From Spirochaetota bacterium (GTDB lineage: Bacteria; Spirochaetota; UBA12135; COTS27): 64,000 nucleotides of DNA. Both the position numbers and the translations under genes were made by a program. Shown here piece after piece: positions 25,999 to 34,386 of the stretch (position 1 is its first letter; the number at the start of each line of letters is the position of its first letter). Location: assembly GCA_013426755.1 (NCBI GenBank), contig AP019861.1, positions 951,638 through 1,015,637 on the forward strand, read 5' to 3'. Under the pieces are notes generated by a model. That model ran no database searches. It worked only from the letters and a program-made list of their open reading frames with translations, and was not told the origin of the DNA.

Positions 25999-28269
25999 TT
26001 AATGTCCGAAGAAGAGTTTTATAACGGTATCCCCGCGAATACTAGTTTGTGGTGGTGGTTCTTGGTGAATAACGTAGCCACTGCCAGACAATTGATAAGA
26101 AACATGGTAGTCGCGCTGTGAATTTTCTAAAACCAATTTGTCCATGACTTTGATAGTTGTCCGCATGGACATGCCTTTAAATGAAGGGACACTTCGTGTT
26201 GAGAATTTATGAATGGATTTTGAATGAGCGAGGCTAGGATGTTTCCTGTGACCTTTATCAAAGGTAAATGAGTCCGCATGGGTAATAGAATTAGGATTAG
26301 AATCAGGAATGGGTATAGTTCTAAGACTGTTATCAATGGTTGTGTTTTCAGGCGAAATCTCAGCAGCATGGAGTGTATTTTTATCAAAAGATAGGGCGTC
26401 TGTATGATGGGTAGAAGGTACTGATGGATAGGATGCTGGTAATGCAATCGTTTCATAGGTGCGTTCATCGTCTAACCGATAGCTTAAGATAACATCATCT
26501 AGAATGTCTGCAAAAAGTGGAGCGGCAGTTCTTCCGCCGTGATATTCTTTCTTAGGTGAAATGAACACAACGAGAACAGTAAATTGTGGGTTAGTTTCTG
26601 GGTAAGCACCTGCGAAAATCGAGTGGTATTTATCAATGTGATACCCACCTATACGATTGTTGGCGACTTGACTGGTACTTGTTTTGCCTAAAACTTTAAG
26701 ATAGCCGCCTTTTTTAGCTGCGGCGCCTGTACTGTCGGCACGGACACCGTGTTTGAGCAATTGACGAATTTTAGCTGTAGTCGAAGACTGCAGGACTTTT
26801 CTTCTGGGCGAGGTGGGTGTCTTTGTTTCACGAAGGGGTTTATGGTCTTGGTAATATTGAAAATGTGTCGCTAGTTTGGGTTGATACAGGAATCCGTCTG
26901 ATACAACCATTGAAAAGGTATTGATGAGTTGTAAGGGTGTGACGCCGATACCTTGACCGATTAGACTGGTGGCAACCGTCCTTTGTCCCCATTCTTTGAG
27001 TGGGGGGAGAATGCCGTGTTCTTCACCCGGCAGATCAATGCCTGTTGGACGACCAATTTCAAGTTGAGTCAAAAAGTTATAAATATTCTTTTTAGAAAAA
27101 ACTTCTGCCGCTTGAATCATCCCTGCATTGCATGAATAGCTGATAATATCGCTTAATGAGACGGCGCCGTGTTTGCCTGTGCAGTTAATGATCTCACCGT
27201 TTTTGAGTTCATAAAAGCCATTGCAGTAGTATCGTTTATCGTTAATATCTAAGTCTTTATACTGTTCTAGTAGATAGGCGACAAAGGGTACTTTAAAGAT
27301 AGAACCAGGTTCAATAATATAAGAAATAGCGTTATTGCGAAAAGATTTTGCATCGGTTTGTGTGAAGTGATTGAGATTGAAGGTTGGATAGATATTTAGG
27401 GCACGTATAGAGCGTGTTTTAATGTCCTGAACGATGACAATTCCTGCTTGTGCTTGTTTTTCAATAACCTTTTTTTTGAGTTTAGCAGCAATATTGTATT
27501 GAAGATGTTTGTCAATGGCTAGTTTTAAGCGAAGTTCTTCTCCTGCCTTGCTGCCAATGAATGATGAAAGTTCTTTTTCGTAGTATTGTTCTAATCCTGA
27601 TAATCCGTGTTCGTCATGTCCGATAAATCCTAATGTCTGAGCGAGCAGAGTATTTTCAGGGTAAGTGCGGTGCAGCACGCGATCGATTAAAAAATGTTCA
27701 GTTTTTAGATTGTAGAGCCATTTGGCGGTATCTTTTTCTGCAAACCGTTTGAGAAGGACCACGCGATTTTGATAAAGATTGTCGTGAAGAGTTTTGGGGT
27801 CTGTGTTGATAAGCTCGGCAATTCGTTCTACCGAACTTCTGTTAAGAGGGGCTTTAACACGACCGTCTAGGTATAAGTTATATAAATATTCACTGTATGC
27901 AAGTGGGAAGCCACTCATGTCCATAATCGTTCCCCGTTGTGTAGTGGGCAGGAGAGCGTAATTTGAAGGACGTTTGTTAGTAAGAGTATATTTTTGTGTG
28001 GAAGTTTTAGCCGTAGTCTCAGTCGTTTTATCACCAGCCTGCTTGAGATCAGTCTCCAGTTGCTTAGAAAGCGTATCCGATGGTTCATTCGATGTTAGGG
28101 CAGTGTCTGGAGAAGAAGGGCTTTCAGCTTGGTTTAGGGTATTTTTATCATTATTTAAGGCGCCATTGAAGCTTTTCTCACCTAGTGTGAGGTAAAAACT
28201 CCTACTGAGGAGTGTTGAGAATCCTATTATAAGAAAAATGATGAATATATTGATTTTTATCTTATTCAT
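25999..28269 (-). CDS. ftsI: Class B penicillin-binding protein (FtsI/PBP3-like) with C-terminal PASTA domain
   Basis: Septal peptidoglycan transpeptidase. An N-terminal membrane anchor (INIFIIFLIIGFSTLLS) is followed by an about 55-residue Thr/Ser/Asn-rich insert, the PBP dimerisation domain (LLPTTQRGTIMDMSG), then the transpeptidase motifs: EPGSIFK (SxxK, about 322-325), SYSCN (SxN, about 375) and GKTSTS (KTG-like, about 526). The last 60 residues, with GMSMRTTIKVMDKLVL and GYVIHQEPPPQTSI, form one PASTA domain. Between catalytic and PASTA domains lies a low-complexity region with two related pieces (DALSFDKNTLHA and HADSFTFDKG). It is not in a mra/mur cluster here. Confidence 0.9.
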   Translation of the reverse strand: MNKIKINIFIIFLIIGFSTLLSRSFYLTLGEKSFNGALNNDKNTLNQAESPSSPDTALTSNEPSDTLSKQLETDLKQAGDKTTETTAKTSTQKYTLTNKRPSNYALLPTTQRGTIMDMSGFPLAYSEYLYNLYLDGRVKAPLNRSSVERIAELINTDPKTLHDNLYQNRVVLLKRFAEKDTAKWLYNLKTEHFLIDRVLHRTYPENTLLAQTLGFIGHDEHGLSGLEQYYEKELSSFIGSKAGEELRLKLAIDKHLQYNIAAKLKKKVIEKQAQAGIVIVQDIKTRSIRALNIYPTFNLNHFTQTDAKSFRNNAISYIIEPGSIFKVPFVAYLLEQYKDLDINDKRYYCNGFYELKNGEIINCTGKHGAVSLSDIISYSCNAGMIQAAEVFSKKNIYNFLTQLEIGRPTGIDLPGEEHGILPPLKEWGQRTVATSLIGQGIGVTPLQLINTFSMVVSDGFLYQPKLATHFQYYQDHKPLRETKTPTSPRRKVLQSSTTAKIRQLLKHGVRADSTGAAAKKGGYLKVLGKTSTSQVANNRIGGYHIDKYHSIFAGAYPETNPQFTVLVVFISPKKEYHGGRTAAPLFADILDDVILSYRLDDERTYETIALPASYPSVPSTHHTDALSFDKNTLHAAEISPENTTIDNSLRTIPIPDSNPNSITHADSFTFDKGHRKHPSLAHSKSIHKFSTRSVPSFKGMSMRTTIKVMDKLVLENSQRDYHVSYQLSGSGYVIHQEPPPQTSIRGDTVIKLFFGH

Positions 28270-28446
28270 AAGCTTAGTGTGACAGAGTGGTTATGCTTAG
28301 CTATTAGTATTACTTTGAGTATTACTTTGTTATATTATGGGAATTGGAAAAGATTATAAATCATTGGGGGAATTTTTTACTTAGGGAGGCTGATTTGGAG
28401 AGTTGGAGAGATATTTTAGCAATGTGATATCAGACTAGTGTTTGGA

Positions 28447-29865
28447 CTAGTGTTTTAGGGGGTACTCTTCGGTATTAATATCACCTTGAACGGTGCTTTC
28501 AATGACATTGAACCAGAGCGTGCCATTGGGATTGATACGCTTAGTGCGTTGGTAGAGAGATTTGAATGGTACGTGCGTCATTTCGCCGTGCCAATACCCA
28601 ATTAACATAGCGGTTTTACCTGCCATAGCGGCGTGAACGGCATTTTGTGCAATTCGTGAACAGAAGACACGATCAAAACAATTCGGTCTAGCAGACCGAA
28701 CATAATAACTCGGATCTAGGTATTTGAGTGAAATAGGAAAATTTTTACCTTTAAAAGCAGCGTTGATTTCATTTTTTAAGAACGTGCCAATATCAGGAAG
28801 AACTTTATTGCCTGAAGCGTCGTATTTAATGGTTGGCGTTTTGATAAGGTCTTGCCCAGCTCCCTCAGCAACGACAATGACCATATATGATTTTTGTTTC
28901 AAGTATTGGTGAATATAGGGAATGAGACCTCTTTTGCCTGTAAGCGTAAATGGAATTTCAGGAATAAGACAGAGACTGACGACTCCTGTAGACATTGTTG
29001 CGTGAGCGGCGAGATATCCCGAATAACGTCCCATAACCTTAACAAGTCCAATCCCATTGCGATGGCCGCGTGCTTCTTCATGGGCTGCCATAATGGTATC
29101 ACTTGCCTTTTCAACCGCTGTTTCAAAGCCAAATGACGTGATAACGTAGGGAATATCATTGTCAATGGTCTTAGGAATACCAATGACACTGATCTTAAGA
29201 TTGCGTTTGGCTATTTCCTCAGTGATGAGATGAGCGCCGCGCATAGTTCCATCACCACCTATTGCAAAAAGAATATTAAATTGATGCTTAGCGAGATTGG
29301 TCACGATCTCTTCAGCGGGTGGAGTGCCGCGTGAAGTACCTAAAATAGTCCCTCCTAAGAAATGAATATCACGAACATTCTCAGGCGACAAATTTATCAT
29401 TTTGCTAGCTTGCGTACTGAGCCCCTGATATCCAAAGTAAATACCGACAATATTTTTAACTTCATAGCGATTCCATAATTGTCGAACGAGTCCGTAAATT
29501 ATGGAATTGAGACCAGGACATAAGCCACCGCATGTGATAATGCCTACTTTGATTGTTTGTGGATTGAAAAAGATCTTGTAGCGCGGGCCTGATTTTTCGA
29601 ATGCGTAGTGATGAATATTAGCGGCATTGATAGCCGATTTAGACCCATCGGAACGAATGCTTACAAGCACGCGTTCTTTTTCACTGATAAAATTTTGTTT
29701 TTCATAAAGCGGACTGGTAAGATTTGGTTCGCCAAGCGTTGTGATGGAGAAGTTATTTGTATTGGGGGAGCGGACAATTTTGGGTGTTTTTTTGTCGTCT
29801 AGGTGTTCTTTATTAGAAGAGGTATGATTTTGATGATCTGGTTTAGACAGATGATGGTTTGCCAC
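28447..29865 (-). CDS. pfk: 6-phosphofructokinase, long PFP-like clade
   Basis: Phosphorylates fructose 6-phosphate in glycolysis. At 472 residues it is longer than E. coli PfkA (320), with about 90 extra N-terminal residues. Motifs: CGGLCPGLN, AIGGDGTMRGA (about 203), GIPKTIDNDIPY (about 231), GRYSGYLA, and EGAGQD. The donor-determining pair is Gly in GGDG (Asp in pyrophosphate enzymes) with Lys in PKTIDND (Gly in E. coli PfkA). That mixed state is known from ATP-using enzymes of trypanosomatids, so ATP is the better guess although spirochaete homologues are often labelled pyrophosphate-dependent. GpmI at 53.6 kb is a second glycolytic enzyme here. Confidence 0.9.
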   Translation of the reverse strand: MANHHLSKPDHQNHTSSNKEHLDDKKTPKIVRSPNTNNFSITTLGEPNLTSPLYEKQNFISEKERVLVSIRSDGSKSAINAANIHHYAFEKSGPRYKIFFNPQTIKVGIITCGGLCPGLNSIIYGLVRQLWNRYEVKNIVGIYFGYQGLSTQASKMINLSPENVRDIHFLGGTILGTSRGTPPAEEIVTNLAKHQFNILFAIGGDGTMRGAHLITEEIAKRNLKISVIGIPKTIDNDIPYVITSFGFETAVEKASDTIMAAHEEARGHRNGIGLVKVMGRYSGYLAAHATMSTGVVSLCLIPEIPFTLTGKRGLIPYIHQYLKQKSYMVIVVAEGAGQDLIKTPTIKYDASGNKVLPDIGTFLKNEINAAFKGKNFPISLKYLDPSYYVRSARPNCFDRVFCSRIAQNAVHAAMAGKTAMLIGYWHGEMTHVPFKSLYQRTKRINPNGTLWFNVIESTVQGDINTEEYPLKH

Positions 29866-30283
29866 GTATGACGTCCTTAGTGAATTTTTATACTTTCTGT
29901 GCTATGGATATACGATTATTATTTCGGATGATTGTTTTAAGATGTGAAGTGTTTTTATAAGGGGCTTATTGGGGTAATGTTCTCTTCTTAGGCAGTTAGC
30001 AATTCAATCAGAAATGGAGAGTCAGCAATTCAAAGTTGGCAATCACCCGTTTAACAGTTTAAGGGCAGTTGAGATGATCAGATATTCACTTTATTTAAAT
30101 TAAAGTTATACCGATAAATGTATTGTTCTTATTTAAGAATGCGGCTTGTTTAAGGCTGAGAGACTTGCTTTTTCAAAGAATTATTAGCTATGCGATCTTA
30201 GAAATCTTTTTAAGCATTTTTAATAAATTGCTCCCATTAGCACTTTATTACTGTACCAGCAATCTATATGGAGGAAAATTGAT
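29866..30283. other. Divergent intergenic region between pfk and the SPOR gene
   Basis: 418 bases between two genes transcribed away from each other, so it should hold both promoters. A Shine-Dalgarno (GGAGG) lies about 10 bases before the SPOR gene ATG. A CCGATAAA string near 30111 resembles a sigma-28 -10 box but has no correctly spaced -35. No coding sequence is convincing. Confidence 0.55.
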
Positions 30284-31498
30284 ATGTTTGAACGTTTGGA
30301 TTCAACGAAATCGTCTTCTACTGAGACATATCGCTATATTATTTCTTTAAATAAAAAGCGTCTATTTTTTCTCTCACTCAGTACGGCTGCTGCGGTGATT
30401 ATTATTTTTTTTGTAGGGTATTTGACGGGGGCTACGGGAGAAAAGACGCCTAGTTATGAAGAGCAGGTCAGTACAGCAGAAAGCAACGTTATTGTGAATA
30501 CGGAAGAATTACCATCATCCGCTAATATCACCGCAGAGAAAAAAGCGGCTACAACCGATGATTTTAACGAATTACTACCCAATGCCGTATCTCCCAATAA
30601 AACAAGTGATTTCAATACGAATGATCTTGTATTTGATAACATTTTTTCTGATGAGCAGCTTTCTAAGGAACTTATAGAAAGTGCCAAGACTCAGGACAAT
30701 GATCGTTACAATCAGCCTTCTAAGAAAACGGTTCCTGCTAAAAATACTGTTCCACCGCCCAGTTCAAAACGTGATTTGAAAAGCACCCAGCAGAAAAAAT
30801 CACCCATTCCTCCTACCTCTAAAGCGTTAGCAGCCGCTAGTATCTCCTCAAAGCAAGCAAATTCCAAGACCGATTCTGCTGTTCCTCGTGTAAATAAGCG
30901 TACGGGGGCTTCAAAAGTCAGTACGAGACCGTCTGTATCTAAAAAAACACCTCTACAGTCCACATATCAAACTGTCTATGAAGAGTATCCAGAAGTGGGC
31001 AAAACGTATTATTATTTACAATTGATGACAACAGGCGACGTAGTGAAAGGACGTCAATTTTCTGCCAGACTGCGAAATGAAGGATTTCTTACAAAATTAG
31101 TTGAAACAACGATTAATGATAGCAATCATTACGTTATTCTAATCGGTTTATACAAAAACAAAGCCTATGCCATTAAAGACCTCAGTCGCTTTAAAACGGC
31201 TCGACGCTACGGAAAAGCATTCAAAGACGCTTTTCTTAGACCCTATAACGCAAAACCCAATGAAAGTAGGGCTGGGACACCCGTAGGTTATAACACTTCT
31301 ACGCAGAATTCTCGAGCAGTACCGGTTTCTTCTGGGCAAGAAGCTGTTTTTAATAATAATACTAGCGATGGTGAAGTTTTTGATGAAAAATCGGGAGTTC
31401 AACGTCAATCCAATCAAGCCTTCTCAGCTAATCGAGTGTCGACGCCCAAGAAACCAGCCGCAATAGATGATCTTTTTTCTGATCCTTCGCTTTACTAG
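30284..31498 (+). CDS. SPOR-domain membrane protein
   Basis: 404 residues. A short cytoplasmic head and one transmembrane helix (about 27-49, FFLSLSTAAAVIIIFFVGYL) precede a long polar Lys/Ser/Thr/Pro-rich linker (50-225) and a SPOR domain (about 240-310, YYLQLMTTGDVVKGRQFSAR and NDSNHYVILIGLYKNKAYA). A second disordered tail follows. SPOR domains bind denuded septal glycan, so a role in division or envelope remodelling is likely, in line with the ftsI-like gene 2 kb away. GGAGG about 10 bases before the ATG supports the start. Confidence 0.8.
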   Translation: MFERLDSTKSSSTETYRYIISLNKKRLFFLSLSTAAAVIIIFFVGYLTGATGEKTPSYEEQVSTAESNVIVNTEELPSSANITAEKKAATTDDFNELLPNAVSPNKTSDFNTNDLVFDNIFSDEQLSKELIESAKTQDNDRYNQPSKKTVPAKNTVPPPSSKRDLKSTQQKKSPIPPTSKALAAASISSKQANSKTDSAVPRVNKRTGASKVSTRPSVSKKTPLQSTYQTVYEEYPEVGKTYYYLQLMTTGDVVKGRQFSARLRNEGFLTKLVETTINDSNHYVILIGLYKNKAYAIKDLSRFKTARRYGKAFKDAFLRPYNAKPNESRAGTPVGYNTSTQNSRAVPVSSGQEAVFNNNTSDGEVFDEKSGVQRQSNQAFSANRVSTPKKPAAIDDLFSDPSLY

Positions 31499-31556
31499 TG
31501 AAGGTGTGAAAATATAGCTTGTATTCAGTCATCGCACGGCACTAGCCATAATTATT

Positions 31557-32270
31557 ATGAATTCGGCTCATTTTTCTCAAAAAAACCAAGCCGCCTCCCA
31601 AAATCAAGCCAATTCTCCAAATCAAGCTAATTCTCAGAAGCTTGTCAAAAACAATCTAACCCAACTTTCAATCGAGCACGAAATGCCTATCCGTGTCTAT
31701 TACAAGGATACAGACGCAGGAGGAGTCGTGTATTACGCGAATTATGGTGGCTTCTTCGAGCAAGGACGGACAGAATTACTGAGAAATAGACAAATCTCCC
31801 CAAAAGTCATACAGACGTCTTATGAATTGCTACTTCCAGTAGTGCACTTCTCGGTCACTTACCATCATTCGGCGTATTATGATGACTTACTTAACCTACG
31901 TACATGGCTCGTAGTGATAAAAGGACTGAGACTGCATTATCAATACAAATTGTATAGATTGCCAGCTGAGACCAGCGATGAAACAGCATTTCTAAAAAAA
32001 TCTCAAAAACCTCTTCAAAGACAATTCCAATCACCAGCTCCTAAGAAACATTCTACGACTCACGCCCAATCACTAGCCCCTAAGAACCACTCCACGCCCC
32101 ACGATCAGAGCCATTCACAGTCCCAATCAACCCCTACTACGCCGCATTTCGCAGCCACTCCACTACTTATAGCAACAGCTGAGACGGTCAATGTTGCAGT
32201 GGATGCTAAAACATTGCGACCGCGACGACTTCCTCAGGATTTTCTTTCCAAGCTAGCCTCATCATATTAA
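31557..32270 (+). CDS. YbgC/4-hydroxybenzoyl-CoA-type acyl-CoA thioesterase with low-complexity inserts
   Basis: Hot-dog fold thioesterase hydrolysing short acyl-CoA or acyl-ACP. The active-site line is PIRVYYKDTDAGGVVYYANY (Asp within DTDAGG), followed by FEQGRTELLR and LLPVVHFSVTYHHSAYYDD. Family length is about 130; here 237. The extra residues are an Asn/Gln/Ser-rich N-terminus (1-42) and an about 60-residue Ser/His/Pro/Gln-rich insert (about 145-200) before the last strand (ATAETVNVAVDAKTLRPRR). The real start may be Met43 (31683), where YbgC proteins normally begin. It follows the SPOR gene by 58 bases. Confidence 0.82.
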   Translation: MNSAHFSQKNQAASQNQANSPNQANSQKLVKNNLTQLSIEHEMPIRVYYKDTDAGGVVYYANYGGFFEQGRTELLRNRQISPKVIQTSYELLLPVVHFSVTYHHSAYYDDLLNLRTWLVVIKGLRLHYQYKLYRLPAETSDETAFLKKSQKPLQRQFQSPAPKKHSTTHAQSLAPKNHSTPHDQSHSQSQSTPTTPHFAATPLLIATAETVNVAVDAKTLRPRRLPQDFLSKLASSY

Positions 32271-32354
32271 ATCCTTGTTTGATAAGGTGAGGGTACTATG
32301 TTTGATAAGGTGAGGGTATTGTGTTTGAGAAGGTGAGGGTACTATTATAGATTC

Positions 32355-34193
32355 CTAGAAGATATACTGCACACCGCCTTGGATAAGGCTAAGCGGCTGC
32401 TCTAAGTAAGGAATGCCATTGTAATTTTTTTTACTCACTAGGCTTGTTACGGAGAAAAATAAATTCACGTGATGCTGTGCTTGGTGGAAGACTTGAATTT
32501 CATAACGAAGATTGAGTTCGTGACGGCTGCGATCAATGTAACGTAACATATTTTCTGCAGCCAAGACATCGGCGCTAAGTACTCTATAAAAGTCCTCGAA
32601 TGTGTAGAGATGTGTCAATGTTAACTTTGAATGAATAATATTTTCACTCAAAACAAGACTTCCGCGTAATGTAAGCGTTGGATAAATGTCTTTTATCTCA
32701 GAAGCGGTGTAATTGAGTTTTTGTTTGAATGTAATGTATGGAGGGAAGGAGAAGGCAATCTCCGTGCTTACGCCTAGCGTATAAATGATATTTTGCGCTG
32801 AGGCTGAAATACGCGCCTTCCTAGCTAGCAATGTTGCGTCATCTAATACAATCGTTTCAATGTCAGAGAGGTATAAATCATTTAATAATCTAAGCGTCCA
32901 GTGAATGTATTTTTGATAATGAATCTGAAGTGCTGCGAAGTTCTGAAAATAGCGATTATCTGTTGTGAACGTTGCTTCCTTGAAGACAAGGGGCGCAGAG
33001 GTTTCATAAAATTCTTCAAGACTTGCCTTAGTCAAAAATCCTTCGAGTCCTAGTTTAATTGTTAAATAGCTTAACTGTGGAAATTCAAAAATAAACTTAG
33101 GCAATATGGGAAGAACAGTCGCCTGTTCATTACCGAGTGTTTCCATGCGGTAGCCACTTCCTAATCCTAAGTGAAGAATGAAATGTTTATGATTGTATCG
33201 ATAAGTAAAAAATGTCGTTATCACGGTATCGAGAATTTGTGCTACTGGAAAAGTAGCAAATGCCAATGAAAAAAGAAAGTCAAATTCATGAATGATATTT
33301 TTTGTGAAGGTTAGCTTGAATGTTTGACTCTCTTCGATGAGGTGGCGTTCTAGGATTTTTCGCTGCGGGCTGCCGGTTAAAAAATGCTGTCCGTAATGAA
33401 AATAAAATTGTGCCGTTAACGTTAAATCCTCAACAGCCTCAGAAATAAAACCGTGTTCAAAGCGGTACCCGATTGCATTAAGAAATAGTGAGTGGCGAAG
33501 GTCGTTAAAAATAGGTGCTGGATCACTGGCTGGATTGAAATTGGAGGGGGGAATGAAGGTGGGGTCTAGGAAAGAATAAGATTGCAGTCCTTTAATTTGT
33601 GTTAAATGGCGAATTGTGATAAGGTGTTTTTCATTGGTTAAAGCTGTCGTTTGCTCGACTAAGAGACGGATCGTTTCACTGTTGTGCGTGTTTGTGTATT
33701 GATTTGTCGTTACTAGGCTATGTGCGGATGCATAATTGGCTTCAATGTTTAACGTGAATAGATTGCTATTGAAGTAGCGTGTGATATAGGCCTGTGCTGT
33801 GACGTGATTGTGTGTGCCTAAGGAGAATTCTAGTTGATTGTAGGCAAGTGTTTTAAGGGGCTGGCTGGACTTGGCTTTTACTGGGGGAGGCTCTGTAAAG
33901 TCTAGTGTCTTAGCGGGTGATTTGGATTTAGAGGTTGGGACTTCACGTAGGTAGCGATTGCTACGGTTTTGCTTGCTAAGGTCTTCTAAGTAATCGGTTT
34001 GTTTCGTGCCTTCTAGTTCAATAGTTGAGCGTTCTGGTGAAGGATCATTTGTGCGGGTAGAGTCTTCTGGAGCTGTGGTGTCAGGTGGAGATTGCCCCGT
34101 TAGAACTGCTGCAGTTATGCCAAGCAAAATAACAACGATCTGGATAAGACTAGGCAATTTAATATCGCTTGCTTTTGTTATGAAAAATTTCAT
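32355..34193 (-). CDS. Predicted outer-membrane beta-barrel protein
   Basis: Starting at Met 34193, the protein has a signal-like segment (IQIVVILLGITAAVLTGQS). An acidic/Ser/Pro-rich linker follows, then about 480 residues of alternating hydrophobic and polar strands with aromatic ends (for example FNLNHF-like strands such as HFILHLGLGSGYRMET), ending in VQYIF, a C-terminal aromatic as in barrel proteins. The frame continues upstream to an ATG at 34322, adding 43 residues without a signal. It lies 65 bases from the TPR gene on the same strand. No family was recognised. Confidence 0.6.
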   Translation of the reverse strand: MKFFITKASDIKLPSLIQIVVILLGITAAVLTGQSPPDTTAPEDSTRTNDPSPERSTIELEGTKQTDYLEDLSKQNRSNRYLREVPTSKSKSPAKTLDFTEPPPVKAKSSQPLKTLAYNQLEFSLGTHNHVTAQAYITRYFNSNLFTLNIEANYASAHSLVTTNQYTNTHNSETIRLLVEQTTALTNEKHLITIRHLTQIKGLQSYSFLDPTFIPPSNFNPASDPAPIFNDLRHSLFLNAIGYRFEHGFISEAVEDLTLTAQFYFHYGQHFLTGSPQRKILERHLIEESQTFKLTFTKNIIHEFDFLFSLAFATFPVAQILDTVITTFFTYRYNHKHFILHLGLGSGYRMETLGNEQATVLPILPKFIFEFPQLSYLTIKLGLEGFLTKASLEEFYETSAPLVFKEATFTTDNRYFQNFAALQIHYQKYIHWTLRLLNDLYLSDIETIVLDDATLLARKARISASAQNIIYTLGVSTEIAFSFPPYITFKQKLNYTASEIKDIYPTLTLRGSLVLSENIIHSKLTLTHLYTFEDFYRVLSADVLAAENMLRYIDRSRHELNLRYEIQVFHQAQHHVNLFFSVTSLVSKKNYNGIPYLEQPLSLIQGGVQYIF

Positions 34194-34386
34194 AAGAGCA
34201 CGTGGCGCGCCTTGGAACTGTTTTAACGACTGCAATTTACGAACGATGTTTTGCTGTGGTAGGGTTAATGGATTGACTTTATTTAATATCAATTGTATTA
34301 CGGTGCGACTATTTTTTAGCATTGTGCTAGGTGCTATGTGCTATGGCTGGGAAAGCAAATGGGTTGTTGGGGGAGCAGGGTATGTA

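Noticed and set aside
30101-30118. Sigma-28-like -10 box CCGATAAA upstream of the SPOR gene
   Set aside because: The nearest TAAA words are 6 or 11 bases away instead of 15, so no complete promoter forms.
30123-30350. 75-codon ORF before the SPOR gene
   Set aside because: It overlaps the SPOR gene start in another frame and lacks a recognisable product or ribosome binding site.
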